Of a DNA stretch of 16,514 nt, positions 1 through 6,067 are shown piece after piece. This DNA comes from Candidatus Bathyarchaeota archaeon (lineage in GTDB: Archaea; Thermoproteota; Bathyarchaeia; Bathyarchaeales; DTEX01), in NCBI GenBank assembly GCA_003601695.1, contig PIYH01000018.1:1-16514 (forward strand). Direction: 5' to 3'. The notes beneath the pieces are model-generated. The model made no database searches and had not been told where the DNA came from. It was given only the letters and a program-made list of their open reading frames with translations. Both the position numbers and the translations under genes were made by a program. Position 1 is the stretch's first letter. Each line of letters begins with the position of its first letter.

Positions 1-128
1 AATTCGAATACTGCACTAAGAATTATCTTAGAATCCATCAATTTAGATTTCTGAATTAGAGGTTCCTCTTCGCTCATATTTTCCTTCTCTATAACATAAT
101 CTCCAAGTTTTTTAATTACGTGGAGCAT
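1..128 (-). CDS. N-terminal fragment of a gene following cas6, possibly Cas8b/Csh1-type large subunit (partial)
   Basis: An open frame starts at ATG 128-126 and runs off the left edge of the window (42 codons visible). It overlaps the end of cas6 by 17 nt and has a GGAG Shine-Dalgarno 7 nt upstream, inside the cas6 tail, so translational coupling is likely. The first residues read MLHVIKKLGDYVIEKE, then an acidic stretch (MSEEEPL), then SKIILSAVFE. This pattern (LGxYVxEKE followed by a hydrophobic strand) resembles the N-terminus of type I-B Cas8b/Csh1 (TM1802-like) Cascade large subunits as I recall them, and the position directly after cas6 fits. A second in-frame ATG exists 17 codons later. 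The family call is an inference from about 40 residues plus context; the existence of a coding start is better supported than the name. Confidence 0.5.
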   Translation of the reverse strand, partial: MLHVIKKLGDYVIEKENMSEEEPLIQKSKLMDSKIILSAVFE

Positions 129-876
129 TCTTTTTCTCCGTTATCGGGTTTATGAATCCGAATCCGAGGCTGTTTAGTTCTCCGAAGCCTGTTTCCAGCC
201 CGAACTGTATTATTTTCCTTTTATCTTTATATAAATTTCTAAACGTGAAAGTCCAGAGTGAGCCGAAGACCTTTACTTCTCTGCCTTTTATAATTATGTG
301 GTTGCAGACCTGCTTTCTGAAGACAAACTCCTCGAATAAGGGTGTATGTTTCACATTTTCTCCGTAGAAGGCCTTAAACTTCTTGAAGAGATTCTCCTCC
401 AGTTGCTTTATGAATGTCTCGAAAGGGTAACGTTTCCTCCAGTAGACGTAGGGGTAATCCTTCGGCGGGCTAATCCCATACTTGCCATAATTTGCCTTAG
501 GAATTCTAACCACAATCGGTGTAGTAGCAACTAAAACGCAGGATCTACCAATTCTGGGACTCAAAACAGAAACCTTCTCAATACTGAAAGCCATATCGCC
601 GACAAACATGCGCTCAACGCTCTCCAGACGCTCTTTAAAAACACGAATCAAATCAGGATTCGGAGAAGAAACCAAAAAATGCCTAACATCTCCAGTATGC
701 ATATCTAAGGGAGGAAAAATATTGGAGAAAGCAAAGAACTTGTAGCCATGTCTATTATGCAAATCCCTATACGCGGTGTCCTTAAGCAAACCATAGAGGA
801 AACCCTGAAGCTTATGATGATATTTTAAATCGTAAATAGAATTGTATAAAGCCCTGAGTTCAACAAGCAACCTCAT
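112..876 (-). CDS. cas6: CRISPR-associated endoribonuclease Cas6
   Basis: Cas6 cleaves the CRISPR precursor transcript within each repeat to give mature crRNAs. The protein (254 aa from ATG at 876) aligns along its length with the Pyrococcus furiosus Cas6 sequence as I remember it. It has N-terminal MRLLVELRA, the LQGFLY helix, the LHNRHGYKFFAFS segment, and a C-terminal glycine-rich loop with the signature GFGELNSLGFG. The catalytic triad is preserved: Tyr28, His40 and Lys46 (numbered from this ATG) match Pf Tyr31, His46 and Lys52. The open frame extends 8 codons further to a TTG at 900, but the ATG fits the family N-terminus. The next gene overlaps its stop, so this is the upstream gene of a cas operon continuing outside the window. 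No repeat array is visible. A palindromic element lies where its promoter should be (914-940). Confidence 0.93.
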   Translation of the reverse strand: MRLLVELRALYNSIYDLKYHHKLQGFLYGLLKDTAYRDLHNRHGYKFFAFSNIFPPLDMHTGDVRHFLVSSPNPDLIRVFKERLESVERMFVGDMAFSIEKVSVLSPRIGRSCVLVATTPIVVRIPKANYGKYGISPPKDYPYVYWRKRYPFETFIKQLEENLFKKFKAFYGENVKHTPLFEEFVFRKQVCNHIIIKGREVKVFGSLWTFTFRNLYKDKRKIIQFGLETGFGELNSLGFGFINPITEKKNAPRN

Positions 877-913
877 AAATGGCTGGAACCCCCAAATCAA
901 AAACGCTAATACA

Positions 914-959
914 CAAGTATCTTAATTAAAGATTAACTTGCTATTATTCTTATCAAGTT
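914..959. promoter_or_regulatory. Palindromic operator-like element in the cas6 promoter region
   Basis: CAAGT (914-918) and ATCTT (919-923) are mirrored by AAGAT (929-933) and ACTTG (936-940) around a 5-nt centre, with a 2-nt offset. A further CAAGTT (954-959) makes a second inverted pair with AACTTG (935-940). The centre reads TTTAATTA on the minus strand, about 46-54 nt before the cas6 ATG, so the palindrome would surround the TATA element. A regulator site is inferred, not shown. The remaining 900-1075 intergenic DNA holds no gene that I can see, only a G-rich run near 1033-1042. Confidence 0.4.
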
Positions 960-1075
960 TATGCTAATTTCTATTTTGACAAGTTCGTCTACGTCTACTA
1001 TACTATCGTCACCGTAATAATGAATATCGCCGAGGGAGGGGGTAGTTGACCAGAACTAGAGCAGTAGAAGCTCTG

Positions 1076-1744
1076 CTATGTTGATAGGGATTCTTCTATC
1101 TCTCTTCCCATGATCAATTTTATTTTGTGCTTTTCTGTTAGGCTTCTTAGGGCTTCTGAGGCTTGAGCCGTCGATCTAGCGACTGAAAGTATCGTCATCA
1201 GCGGGCTCCGACCGTATCTCTCCTCCACTATCCTTACGCGGCTCACGAGCTTCTCCACCTCCCTCTCAGCCTCTTCGACGCTTCCGATGTTCACGGTTGC
1301 CTCGCCTACGACTAGCGGCTCCTCACAGAATAGGTTCAACTCTACAACCTCACCCTGATAGACCAGATATTTCCTCTCGACCCTAGCCTCAGAGTAGCCC
1401 ATCTCCCCAAGCATCACCTCTAAGAACGAGGCTGAGTAGTCCTCGAATGTTACTCCAAGCGCCCTACTTAGGCTTCTGAAACCTGAGACCATGTATCTAC
1501 GCATCTTGCCCTGCTCAAGCCTGAGCTCCCTGATCTCCTCCCAGAGCCTATTCTGATTCTCCCATAGTTTGGTCTGTTCCTCTCGGAGTCCGCTGACTTC
1601 TTCCCATAGTTTGGTCTGTCCCTCTGCTAGCCTATCCAGCTTTTTGAGGATCTCGTCTAGTCCTAGATAGCCGGCTACTGTATAGCGGAACTCCCGATCC
1701 CTCTCAAGCAGCTCTATAAATTCGCGCTTGAGCTTCTCAGTCAT
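1076..1744 (-). CDS. Coiled-coil protein with PD-(D/E)XK nuclease-like C-terminal domain (DUF3782-like)
   Basis: This 222-aa protein has an N-terminal helical part, then a coiled coil (about residues 30-80) built from repeats of the type QTKLWEE / NQNRLWEE. Its C-terminal alpha/beta domain resembles the archaeal PD-(D/E)XK-like families annotated DUF3782. Candidate active-site residues are Glu102, Glu135 (in VVELNLF) and Glu148 (in VVGEAT). The usual lysine two residues after the last acid is a threonine here, so cleavage activity is uncertain. Such proteins are common in thermophilic archaea, often near mobile DNA or defence genes; their function is unknown. A TATA-like box (CTTAAATAC) lies about 40 nt before the ATG. 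A short inverted repeat (AGAGC/GCTCT, 1058-1074) sits just after the stop. The fold and family call are from memory of related sequences. Confidence 0.65.
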   Translation of the reverse strand: MTEKLKREFIELLERDREFRYTVAGYLGLDEILKKLDRLAEGQTKLWEEVSGLREEQTKLWENQNRLWEEIRELRLEQGKMRRYMVSGFRSLSRALGVTFEDYSASFLEVMLGEMGYSEARVERKYLVYQGEVVELNLFCEEPLVVGEATVNIGSVEEAEREVEKLVSRVRIVEERYGRSPLMTILSVARSTAQASEALRSLTEKHKIKLIMGREIEESLST

Positions 1745-1776
1745 AACCTATCAAGCTAAAAAACATAAGGGAGTCC

Positions 1777-1786
1777 GTATTTAAGG
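1777..1786 (-). promoter_or_regulatory. TATA box of the DUF3782-like gene
   Basis: The minus strand reads CCTTAAATAC, a good archaeal TATA element about 35-40 nt upstream of the ATG at 1744. It predicts a 5' UTR of roughly 10 nt, which fits the lack of a strong Shine-Dalgarno. Confidence 0.5.
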
Positions 1787-1799
1787 GTTTAGGGTTTCA

Positions 1800-1842
1800 G
1801 TGCGCGAGAGAGGAAGCCCCCTGCGATAGCTGGGGTGTTTAC
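1800..1842. mobile_element. Possible remnant end of an IS200/IS605 (TnpB-type) element
   Basis: On the plus strand GAAGCCCCCTGCGATAGC is followed by TGGGGTGTTTAC. This forms a CCCC/GGGG hairpin preceded by a GCGCGAGAG segment and followed by TTAC. It resembles the right-end (omega-RNA 3' end) hairpins of archaeal TnpB elements as I remember them. It lies exactly where the integrase pseudogene loses its homology (stop at 1843). No transposase reading frame is present, so this would be an imprint only. The assignment rests on a short motif and is tentative. Confidence 0.3.
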
Positions 1843-2321
1843 CTATACGCCTCTTATTCTTAGGCCGCTGTGAGCCACAAGTACACATGCAATCCTAGCC
1901 TTACTGTCGCCTGAAAGATTCTTCTCAGCTCCTGCTGTGTCAGAACACGCTCATCTCTGAGCGTAGGCGTATCATCGGCACCCTCAATCTTGATCTTCCT
2001 ACGAATCTCTATACCATTATGAGCCGACCATGACTTGACGGCCTTAAGAGCCGACTTAAATAGCTGCCAGCATACCCCCTTCCTCTCCATCATAGAAATG
2101 TAATCGAGTAGTAGATTGTAAAGTTCAGCCTCACTCATCCCCAGAAGATCTTTAGGTGATCTCCCAAAAGATTGGCAGAAGGCTCCAAGCCTGCGTAGAT
2201 AGACATCGGCGGTGACGCACGAGCCCCGCGCCACATTCTCATACCAATGGCGAATATCAACATCCTCCAAGAGTGAGGCGTACTTCGCCCGCCCAGCCAC
2301 CCTTAAACACCCAAAAATCAT
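1843..2321 (-). pseudogene. Frameshifted, C-terminally truncated tyrosine recombinase (archaeal integrase)
   Basis: The first frame (start 2321) encodes a SAM-like core-binding domain typical of archaeal integrases: WYENVARGS, then VTADVYLRRLGAFC, the LYNLLLDYI helix, the AVKSWSAHNG segment and TPTLRDERVLTQQELRRIF. At about 1917 the frame breaks: homology continues in another frame as LSGDSKARIACVLVAHSGLR, where SGLR contains the first catalytic arginine, then IRGV and a TAG at 1843-1845. Read in the original frame the protein simply ends at 1860 after LWLTAA. The rest of the catalytic domain (HxxR, Tyr) is absent. A TATA-like TTTAATTA precedes the start. The gene begins 40 nt after the tRNA-Arg 3' end, the usual place for an integrase using that tRNA as attachment site. 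It is a decayed relic of an integrated plasmid or virus; no activity is expected. Confidence 0.8.
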
Positions 2322-2340
2322 ATTGTATAGGTCATAATTA

Positions 2341-2357
2341 AAGGACTCGAACCCAAA
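2341..2357 (-). repeat. T-arm-like partial copy of the tRNA 3' half (possible attachment-site relic)
   Basis: Just after the tRNA 3' end, the minus strand reads TTTGGGTTCGAGTCCTT. The core TGGGTTCGAGTCC matches the T-arm of the adjacent tRNA-Arg (TGGGTTCAAATCC) at 11 of 13 positions. It sits between the tRNA and the integrase pseudogene. It may be a leftover of att-site recombination or of an older tRNA fragment; chance cannot be excluded for so short a match. Confidence 0.3.
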
Positions 2358-2360
2358 AAT

Positions 2361-2481
2361 TGGCGGGCCCGCTGGGATTTGAACCCAGGATCTCCGGCTT
2401 TCCCCTGATGCTTAGAGGGCCGACGCGCTATCCAAGCTTCGCCTATATCCTCTTCGGGTTTATAGTCTACGCCACGGGCCC
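2361..2481 (-). tRNA. tRNA-Arg (anticodon UCU) with two introns, CCA encoded
   Basis: Mature exons are 2481-2467, 2436-2413 and 2399-2361 (78 nt). The acceptor stem GGGCCCG pairs with CGGGCCC, followed by G73 and an encoded CCA. The T arm is CTGGG-TTCAAAT-CCCAG, the D arm GCGT/GCGC, and the anticodon stem TCGGC/GCCGG. Intron 1 (2466-2437, 30 nt) lies in the D loop after G15. Its CTATA/TATAG helix and the flanking CGT/GCG helix with 3-nt bulges make a slightly relaxed bulge-helix-bulge (BHB). Intron 2 (2412-2400, 13 nt) is at the canonical 37/38 site: exon CCTC (32-35) pairs with intron GGGG, with bulges TA|A and AA|A. The mature loop is C32 C33 U34 C35 U36 A37 A38; C33 replaces the near-universal U33. 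A T-run (2356-2360) follows the gene. The anticodon reads AGA/AGG codons, which are abundant in this genome. Confidence 0.9.
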
Positions 2482-2507
2482 GTTCTTCATTAATTTCCTC
2501 TTCCGGA

Positions 2508-2514
2508 ATATATA
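2508..2514 (-). promoter_or_regulatory. TATA box of the tRNA-Arg gene
   Basis: TATATAT, preceded by AAAG on the minus strand, is centred 30 nt upstream of the first base of the tRNA, the standard archaeal spacing. It lies just outside the end of the dedA-like gene. Confidence 0.65.
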
Positions 2515-2516
2515 CT

Positions 2517-3137
2517 TTAGCAACGCGGTTTTTCATCGTTTCGTTTCTCTTCAATTGGCAGGAACTTTTCCCAGTCCACCTTAAGCATCAGTATGAGTAT
2601 GACTATTAGGAGTATAAATGAGGCTATCATCCCTATGTATCCGCCCTCCTCACCTAGTAGGCTTTCAATGATCTCGATTGAGAGATATCCTCCATAAGCT
2701 AGGATTAGGCACATTAGAATCTTCCCGGCGAGGCATGGTATGAAGAATCTCAGGAAGCTGTAGCGCATTATGCCTAGCGGTATGAATAGCAAGTCATCTG
2801 GTAAGGGAGTTAAAGCGAAGATGAATGCTGCAACCATCCCGTATCGGTTGAAGACTTTCACGATATAGTCTATCTTCCTCCTCCTCTCATCGCTTAGGAC
2901 AGCCCTGCCATAGTATCCCAGAAAATACCCTAAGATCTCTCCGATGCCTGATCCAGTTCCTCCGGAGAGGGCTATTAGAAGCGGATCAAACATCCGCGTG
3001 GATCCAGCATAGAAGATCACAAGCGTGTACGGTATGGGGAAGATCACTGAAGCAGACCCAGCAAAGCTTACGATGAAGATTCCTAAGTAGCCGTACTGCA
3101 ACGCTAAACTTTTAAGCCATTGACTCATGTTTTGCAA
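2517..3137 (-). CDS. DedA/VTT-domain (SNARE-associated) inner-membrane protein
   Basis: This integral membrane protein belongs to the DedA/VTT family, whose members include lipid scramblase or flippase-like transporters. The substrate here is unknown. Family hallmarks: a hydrophobic segment with FAGSASVIFPIPYT (around 35-48 of the longest frame), the Gly-rich GGTGSGIGEILGYFLGYYGR helix, the basic RYG linker, and the re-entrant motif FALTPLPDDLLFIPLG (117-132). At least four hydrophobic segments follow one another and the tail is short and charged. Start choice: the open frame reaches TTG at 3167, but a TATA box at 3190-3197 would put the transcript start almost exactly there. The TTG at 3137 has GGAG 7 nt upstream and is preferred; the ATG at 3128 is the other candidate. 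It is divergent from polB, and the tRNA-Arg gene begins 35 nt past its stop. Confidence 0.82.
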   Translation of the reverse strand: MQNMSQWLKSLALQYGYLGIFIVSFAGSASVIFPIPYTLVIFYAGSTRMFDPLLIALSGGTGSGIGEILGYFLGYYGRAVLSDERRRKIDYIVKVFNRYGMVAAFIFALTPLPDDLLFIPLGIMRYSFLRFFIPCLAGKILMCLILAYGGYLSIEIIESLLGEEGGYIGMIASFILLIVILILMLKVDWEKFLPIEEKRNDEKPRC

Positions 3138-3189
3138 TAACTCTCTCCATTGAATCCATGAGATCAACGGTTCTAGGCTTCTCCTCTCC

Positions 3190-3197
3190 GTATATAC
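3190..3197 (-). promoter_or_regulatory. TATA box of the dedA-like gene
   Basis: GTATATAC lies about 25-30 nt upstream of the region of possible starts, with a purine-rich stretch on its upstream side. Confidence 0.5.
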
Positions 3198-3258
3198 TTA
3201 TCTTTTGTATTAAGCATCTAAAAAGAGTATCTAAGCATTCCTAAAGGTTTTGAGAAGC

Positions 3259-3266
3259 CTTAAATC
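3259..3266 (+). promoter_or_regulatory. TATA box of polB, with a 6-codon upstream frame
   Basis: CTTAAATC (3259-3266) predicts a transcript start near 3286-3290. The first ATG there (3288) opens a 6-codon frame (MGSETI) whose TGA overlaps the polB ATG at 3305 in the arrangement ATATGACC. polB itself has no clear Shine-Dalgarno, so re-initiation from the upstream frame is possible. Confidence 0.45.
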
Positions 3267-3304
3267 TGCTCTGAGCTTTATCTATAGATGGGATCTGAGA
3301 CAAT

Positions 3305-5983
3305 ATGACCCTTTCCCGTCTAGACGATTACTTCCCAAAAAATAACGAACTCGTTAAAACTAAACTGGGAGAAGGTAGCGGTGAACAACTACTTGAAGAG
3401 CCTAGAAAGGAGGAGGCTTCTGAAGATCAGGCCCTAAGGAATCTGCCGCCTTCATACTTCGTATCAGCAACATACGACGGCGATGTAAACCTAGCGTGCA
3501 TAAAGCTATACAATCCCGATTCGAAGCAGATATACAGATGGTATGATAATACAGGGCATAAGCCATACTGCCTAACAAATTTAACTCCGGAAGAGATAAA
3601 GAAGATTCCGAGAGTCGCCGATCATCCGGGCTTCGAAGATGTGGAAGTAGTTGAGAAGTACGACGCCCTCCAAGACAGAACGATCAAAGTAACAAAGATA
3701 ATAGCTAGGGATCCACTTTCGATTGGCGGGAGGCCTAGAGGATGCATAAGGGATATAATCCCAGAGGATTATCCGAAGATCTTCGGATCTGAGAAGGATC
3801 CTAAAGTATGGGAAGCGGCGATCAAATACTATCAATGCTACATCTACGACAGGAAGCTTCTCCCCGGTATGCCATATAGGGTGAGGGACGGCGATCTAAT
3901 CCCGGTTATCGATAAAGAAGCTGAAGAGAACATAAAGAGGATACTTGAGACATCGTTTAAGGATGAGCCTAAAGATCTTCTCCCATATCTAGAATCATGG
4001 ATCAGACTTCTTGAATATCCAGCTGCAGATATGAAGAGGGTGGCGCTCGATATTGAGGTTTATTCGCCCATAGCCACAAGAGTTCCAGATGCTGAGGAGG
4101 CCCCATACCAGGTTATATGTGCTTCCCTCGTAGACTCTGAGGGTAAAAAGAGAGTTCTTCTCCTCAGAAGAGAAGATAAGAGGGGAGAAAGCGAGGAGGT
4201 GGATTCTCCCTCAGATGTTGATGTCATATTCTTCGATGATGAAAAAGCCTTGATATCAGAAATCTTTAGGGCCCTCGATAAATATCCATTTGTCATAACG
4301 TTTAATGGAGACGACTTTGATCTCAAATACCTCTATCACAGAGCGCAGAAGATAGGATTCCGAAGGAAGGAGATCCCCATAGATCCTGGACGCAGAGTAT
4401 ACTTGCTAAGGAATAGCATCCACATAGATCTCTACAAGTTCTTCTATAATAGATCCATACAAGTCTATGCTTTCGCCCAGAAATACCGTAATGTAACCCT
4501 TGACGAGGTTGCATCGGCGATTCTTGGAAAGTCTAAGATTGAGATCTCGAAGCCTATATCGGAGCTTAGCTACTCTGAACTTGCCAAGTACTGCCTAAAC
4601 GATGCTGAGATAACCCTAGAATTAACTTCCTACGATGATGACTTAGTTATGAAGCTTCTTCTAGTCTTAACACGCATAAGCAAGATGCCTATGGAGGATG
4701 TAAGCCGCCAAGGAGTCTCACGCTGGATCAGAAGCTTCATGCAGTACGAGCATCGGAGAAAGAATATGCTGATTCCTAACCAGGAGGACATAATCTCCGT
4801 TAAAGGTAAAACCACAACCAAGGCGATAATTAAGGGAAAGAAGTATAAGGGCGCAATAGTGGTTCATCCAGTTCCCGGAGTACATTTCAACGTAGCCGTT
4901 ATGGACTTTCAAAGCCTATACCCCTCAATAATAAAGGTTCACAACCTCGGCTATCAATCCGTCCGATGTCCACATGAGGAATGTAAGGGAAACATTGTTC
5001 CGGGAACGAATCATTGGATATGTATTAAGCAGAGGGCTCTTGAAAGCGCTTTGATAGGATCGCTTAGAGACCTTAGAGTATACTGGTATAAGCCTAGATC
5101 AAAGGATAAATCCCTTCCGGAAGCTAAGAGAAACTGGTACAATGTGATACAAAGAGCATTGAAGGTTATACTTAACGCCTCCTATGGAGTATTCGGGGCT
5201 GAAACATTCGATCTATACTGTCCCCCAGTAGCTGAAGCCACAGCCGCCATAGGAAGGGAGGTTATAACTAAAACTATTAGGAAGGCTGAAGAGCTCGGAA
5301 TCCAAGTTCTCTATGGAGATACGGACAGCATCTTCCTCAAGAATCCATCTTCGGAGCAGATAAAGACGCTCTCCGAATGGGCTGAGAAGACCCTAGGCAT
5401 GGAGCTTGACGTTGACAAATTATACCGCTACGCCGTTTTAAGTTCCAGAAAGAAGAACTATTTAGGGGTCTTCGAAGATGGAAGTGTAGATGTTAAGGGA
5501 TTAACAGGTAAGAAGAGACATATCCCAAGATTCATCAAGAGATACTTCGACGAGTTAGAGAAGAGACTCGCCAAGGTTGAAAGTCCAGCTGAATTCGAGG
5601 AGGCCAAGGAGGATATAAAGAAGATAGTTCAGGAATGCTACTATAAGCTCAAGCGGCGTGAATGGGAGGATATAAATGATCTGGCATTCGAGGTTGTTCT
5701 AGGCAAGTCTCCGGAAACATATACGAAGACAACTCCCCAACACGTTAAGGCAGCTCGCTTACTAGAGAAGAGAGGCGTCGAGATCAAAGCCGGAGATCTC
5801 ATAAGATTTGTGAAGGTGATCAAGGATCCATACGTCAAACCAGTTGAGCTGGCTTCAGACGACGAGATAGACGCTGACAAGTACATTGCATATCTACAGT
5901 CAACCTTCGATCAGATCCTTGATGCTCTGGGATTGGACTTTGAGAAGATAATTGGTCTGACACGGCTTGAACAGTTCATGTAA
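3305..5983 (+). CDS. polB: Family B DNA polymerase, crenarchaeal PolB1/Dpo1 type
   Basis: This is a replicative DNA polymerase with 3'-5' proofreading, 892 aa, intein-free, and similar along its length to Sulfolobus PolB1. N-terminal domain: YDNTGHKPYCLTNL near 80-93. Exonuclease motifs: DIE (Asp249, Glu251), FNGDDFD (Asn334, Asp339) and YCLNDAE (Asp433). Polymerase motifs: A DFQSLYPSII (Asp534), B KVILNASYG (620-628), C YGDTDS (Asp672, Asp674), then KKNY (716-719). Motif A has Gln where Ala or Ser is common. A C-x4-C-x9-H-x2-C cluster (Cys555, Cys560, His570, Cys573) in the palm could bind a metal. Both ends carry PCNA-box-like motifs without the usual Gln: LSRLDDYF (3-10) and LTRLEQFM (the final residues). 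The start is the first ATG after an in-frame stop. A T5 tract (6017-6021) follows. Confidence 0.97.
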   Translation: MTLSRLDDYFPKNNELVKTKLGEGSGEQLLEEPRKEEASEDQALRNLPPSYFVSATYDGDVNLACIKLYNPDSKQIYRWYDNTGHKPYCLTNLTPEEIKKIPRVADHPGFEDVEVVEKYDALQDRTIKVTKIIARDPLSIGGRPRGCIRDIIPEDYPKIFGSEKDPKVWEAAIKYYQCYIYDRKLLPGMPYRVRDGDLIPVIDKEAEENIKRILETSFKDEPKDLLPYLESWIRLLEYPAADMKRVALDIEVYSPIATRVPDAEEAPYQVICASLVDSEGKKRVLLLRREDKRGESEEVDSPSDVDVIFFDDEKALISEIFRALDKYPFVITFNGDDFDLKYLYHRAQKIGFRRKEIPIDPGRRVYLLRNSIHIDLYKFFYNRSIQVYAFAQKYRNVTLDEVASAILGKSKIEISKPISELSYSELAKYCLNDAEITLELTSYDDDLVMKLLLVLTRISKMPMEDVSRQGVSRWIRSFMQYEHRRKNMLIPNQEDIISVKGKTTTKAIIKGKKYKGAIVVHPVPGVHFNVAVMDFQSLYPSIIKVHNLGYQSVRCPHEECKGNIVPGTNHWICIKQRALESALIGSLRDLRVYWYKPRSKDKSLPEAKRNWYNVIQRALKVILNASYGVFGAETFDLYCPPVAEATAAIGREVITKTIRKAEELGIQVLYGDTDSIFLKNPSSEQIKTLSEWAEKTLGMELDVDKLYRYAVLSSRKKNYLGVFEDGSVDVKGLTGKKRHIPRFIKRYFDELEKRLAKVESPAEFEEAKEDIKKIVQECYYKLKRREWEDINDLAFEVVLGKSPETYTKTTPQHVKAARLLEKRGVEIKAGDLIRFVKVIKDPYVKPVELASDDEIDADKYIAYLQSTFDQILDALGLDFEKIIGLTRLEQFM

Positions 5984-6016
5984 TCTTCTCTCAGATGTAA
6001 TTCTGATCATGAGCAA

Positions 6017-6040
6017 TTTTTAAAAAAGAAATAAATAATA
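6017..6040 (+). promoter_or_regulatory. polB terminator T-tract and promoter of the DUF362 gene
   Basis: TTTTTAAAAAAG followed by AATAAATAATA lies 28-50 nt upstream of the DUF362 ATG. The T5 run can terminate polB transcripts, and the A/T-rich boxes can serve as the TATA element. An inverted pair CTCTCAG (5988-5994) / CTGAGAG (6044-6050) brackets the segment. Confidence 0.35.
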
Positions 6041-6067
6041 CGCCTGAGAGATTTATTTAGATCTTAT

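Noticed and set aside
1..1075. CRISPR array near cas6
   Set aside because: No regularly spaced direct repeats of 24-37 nt were seen; CAAGT copies in 914-985 are short and irregular and better explained as an operator.
2318..2584. Open frames of about 75 codons on both strands across the tRNA
   Set aside because: They run straight through the tRNA-Arg gene and its introns and show no protein family features.
3305..5983. Intein in polB or radA
   Set aside because: Both proteins have the normal length, uninterrupted motifs, and no Hint-domain blocks.
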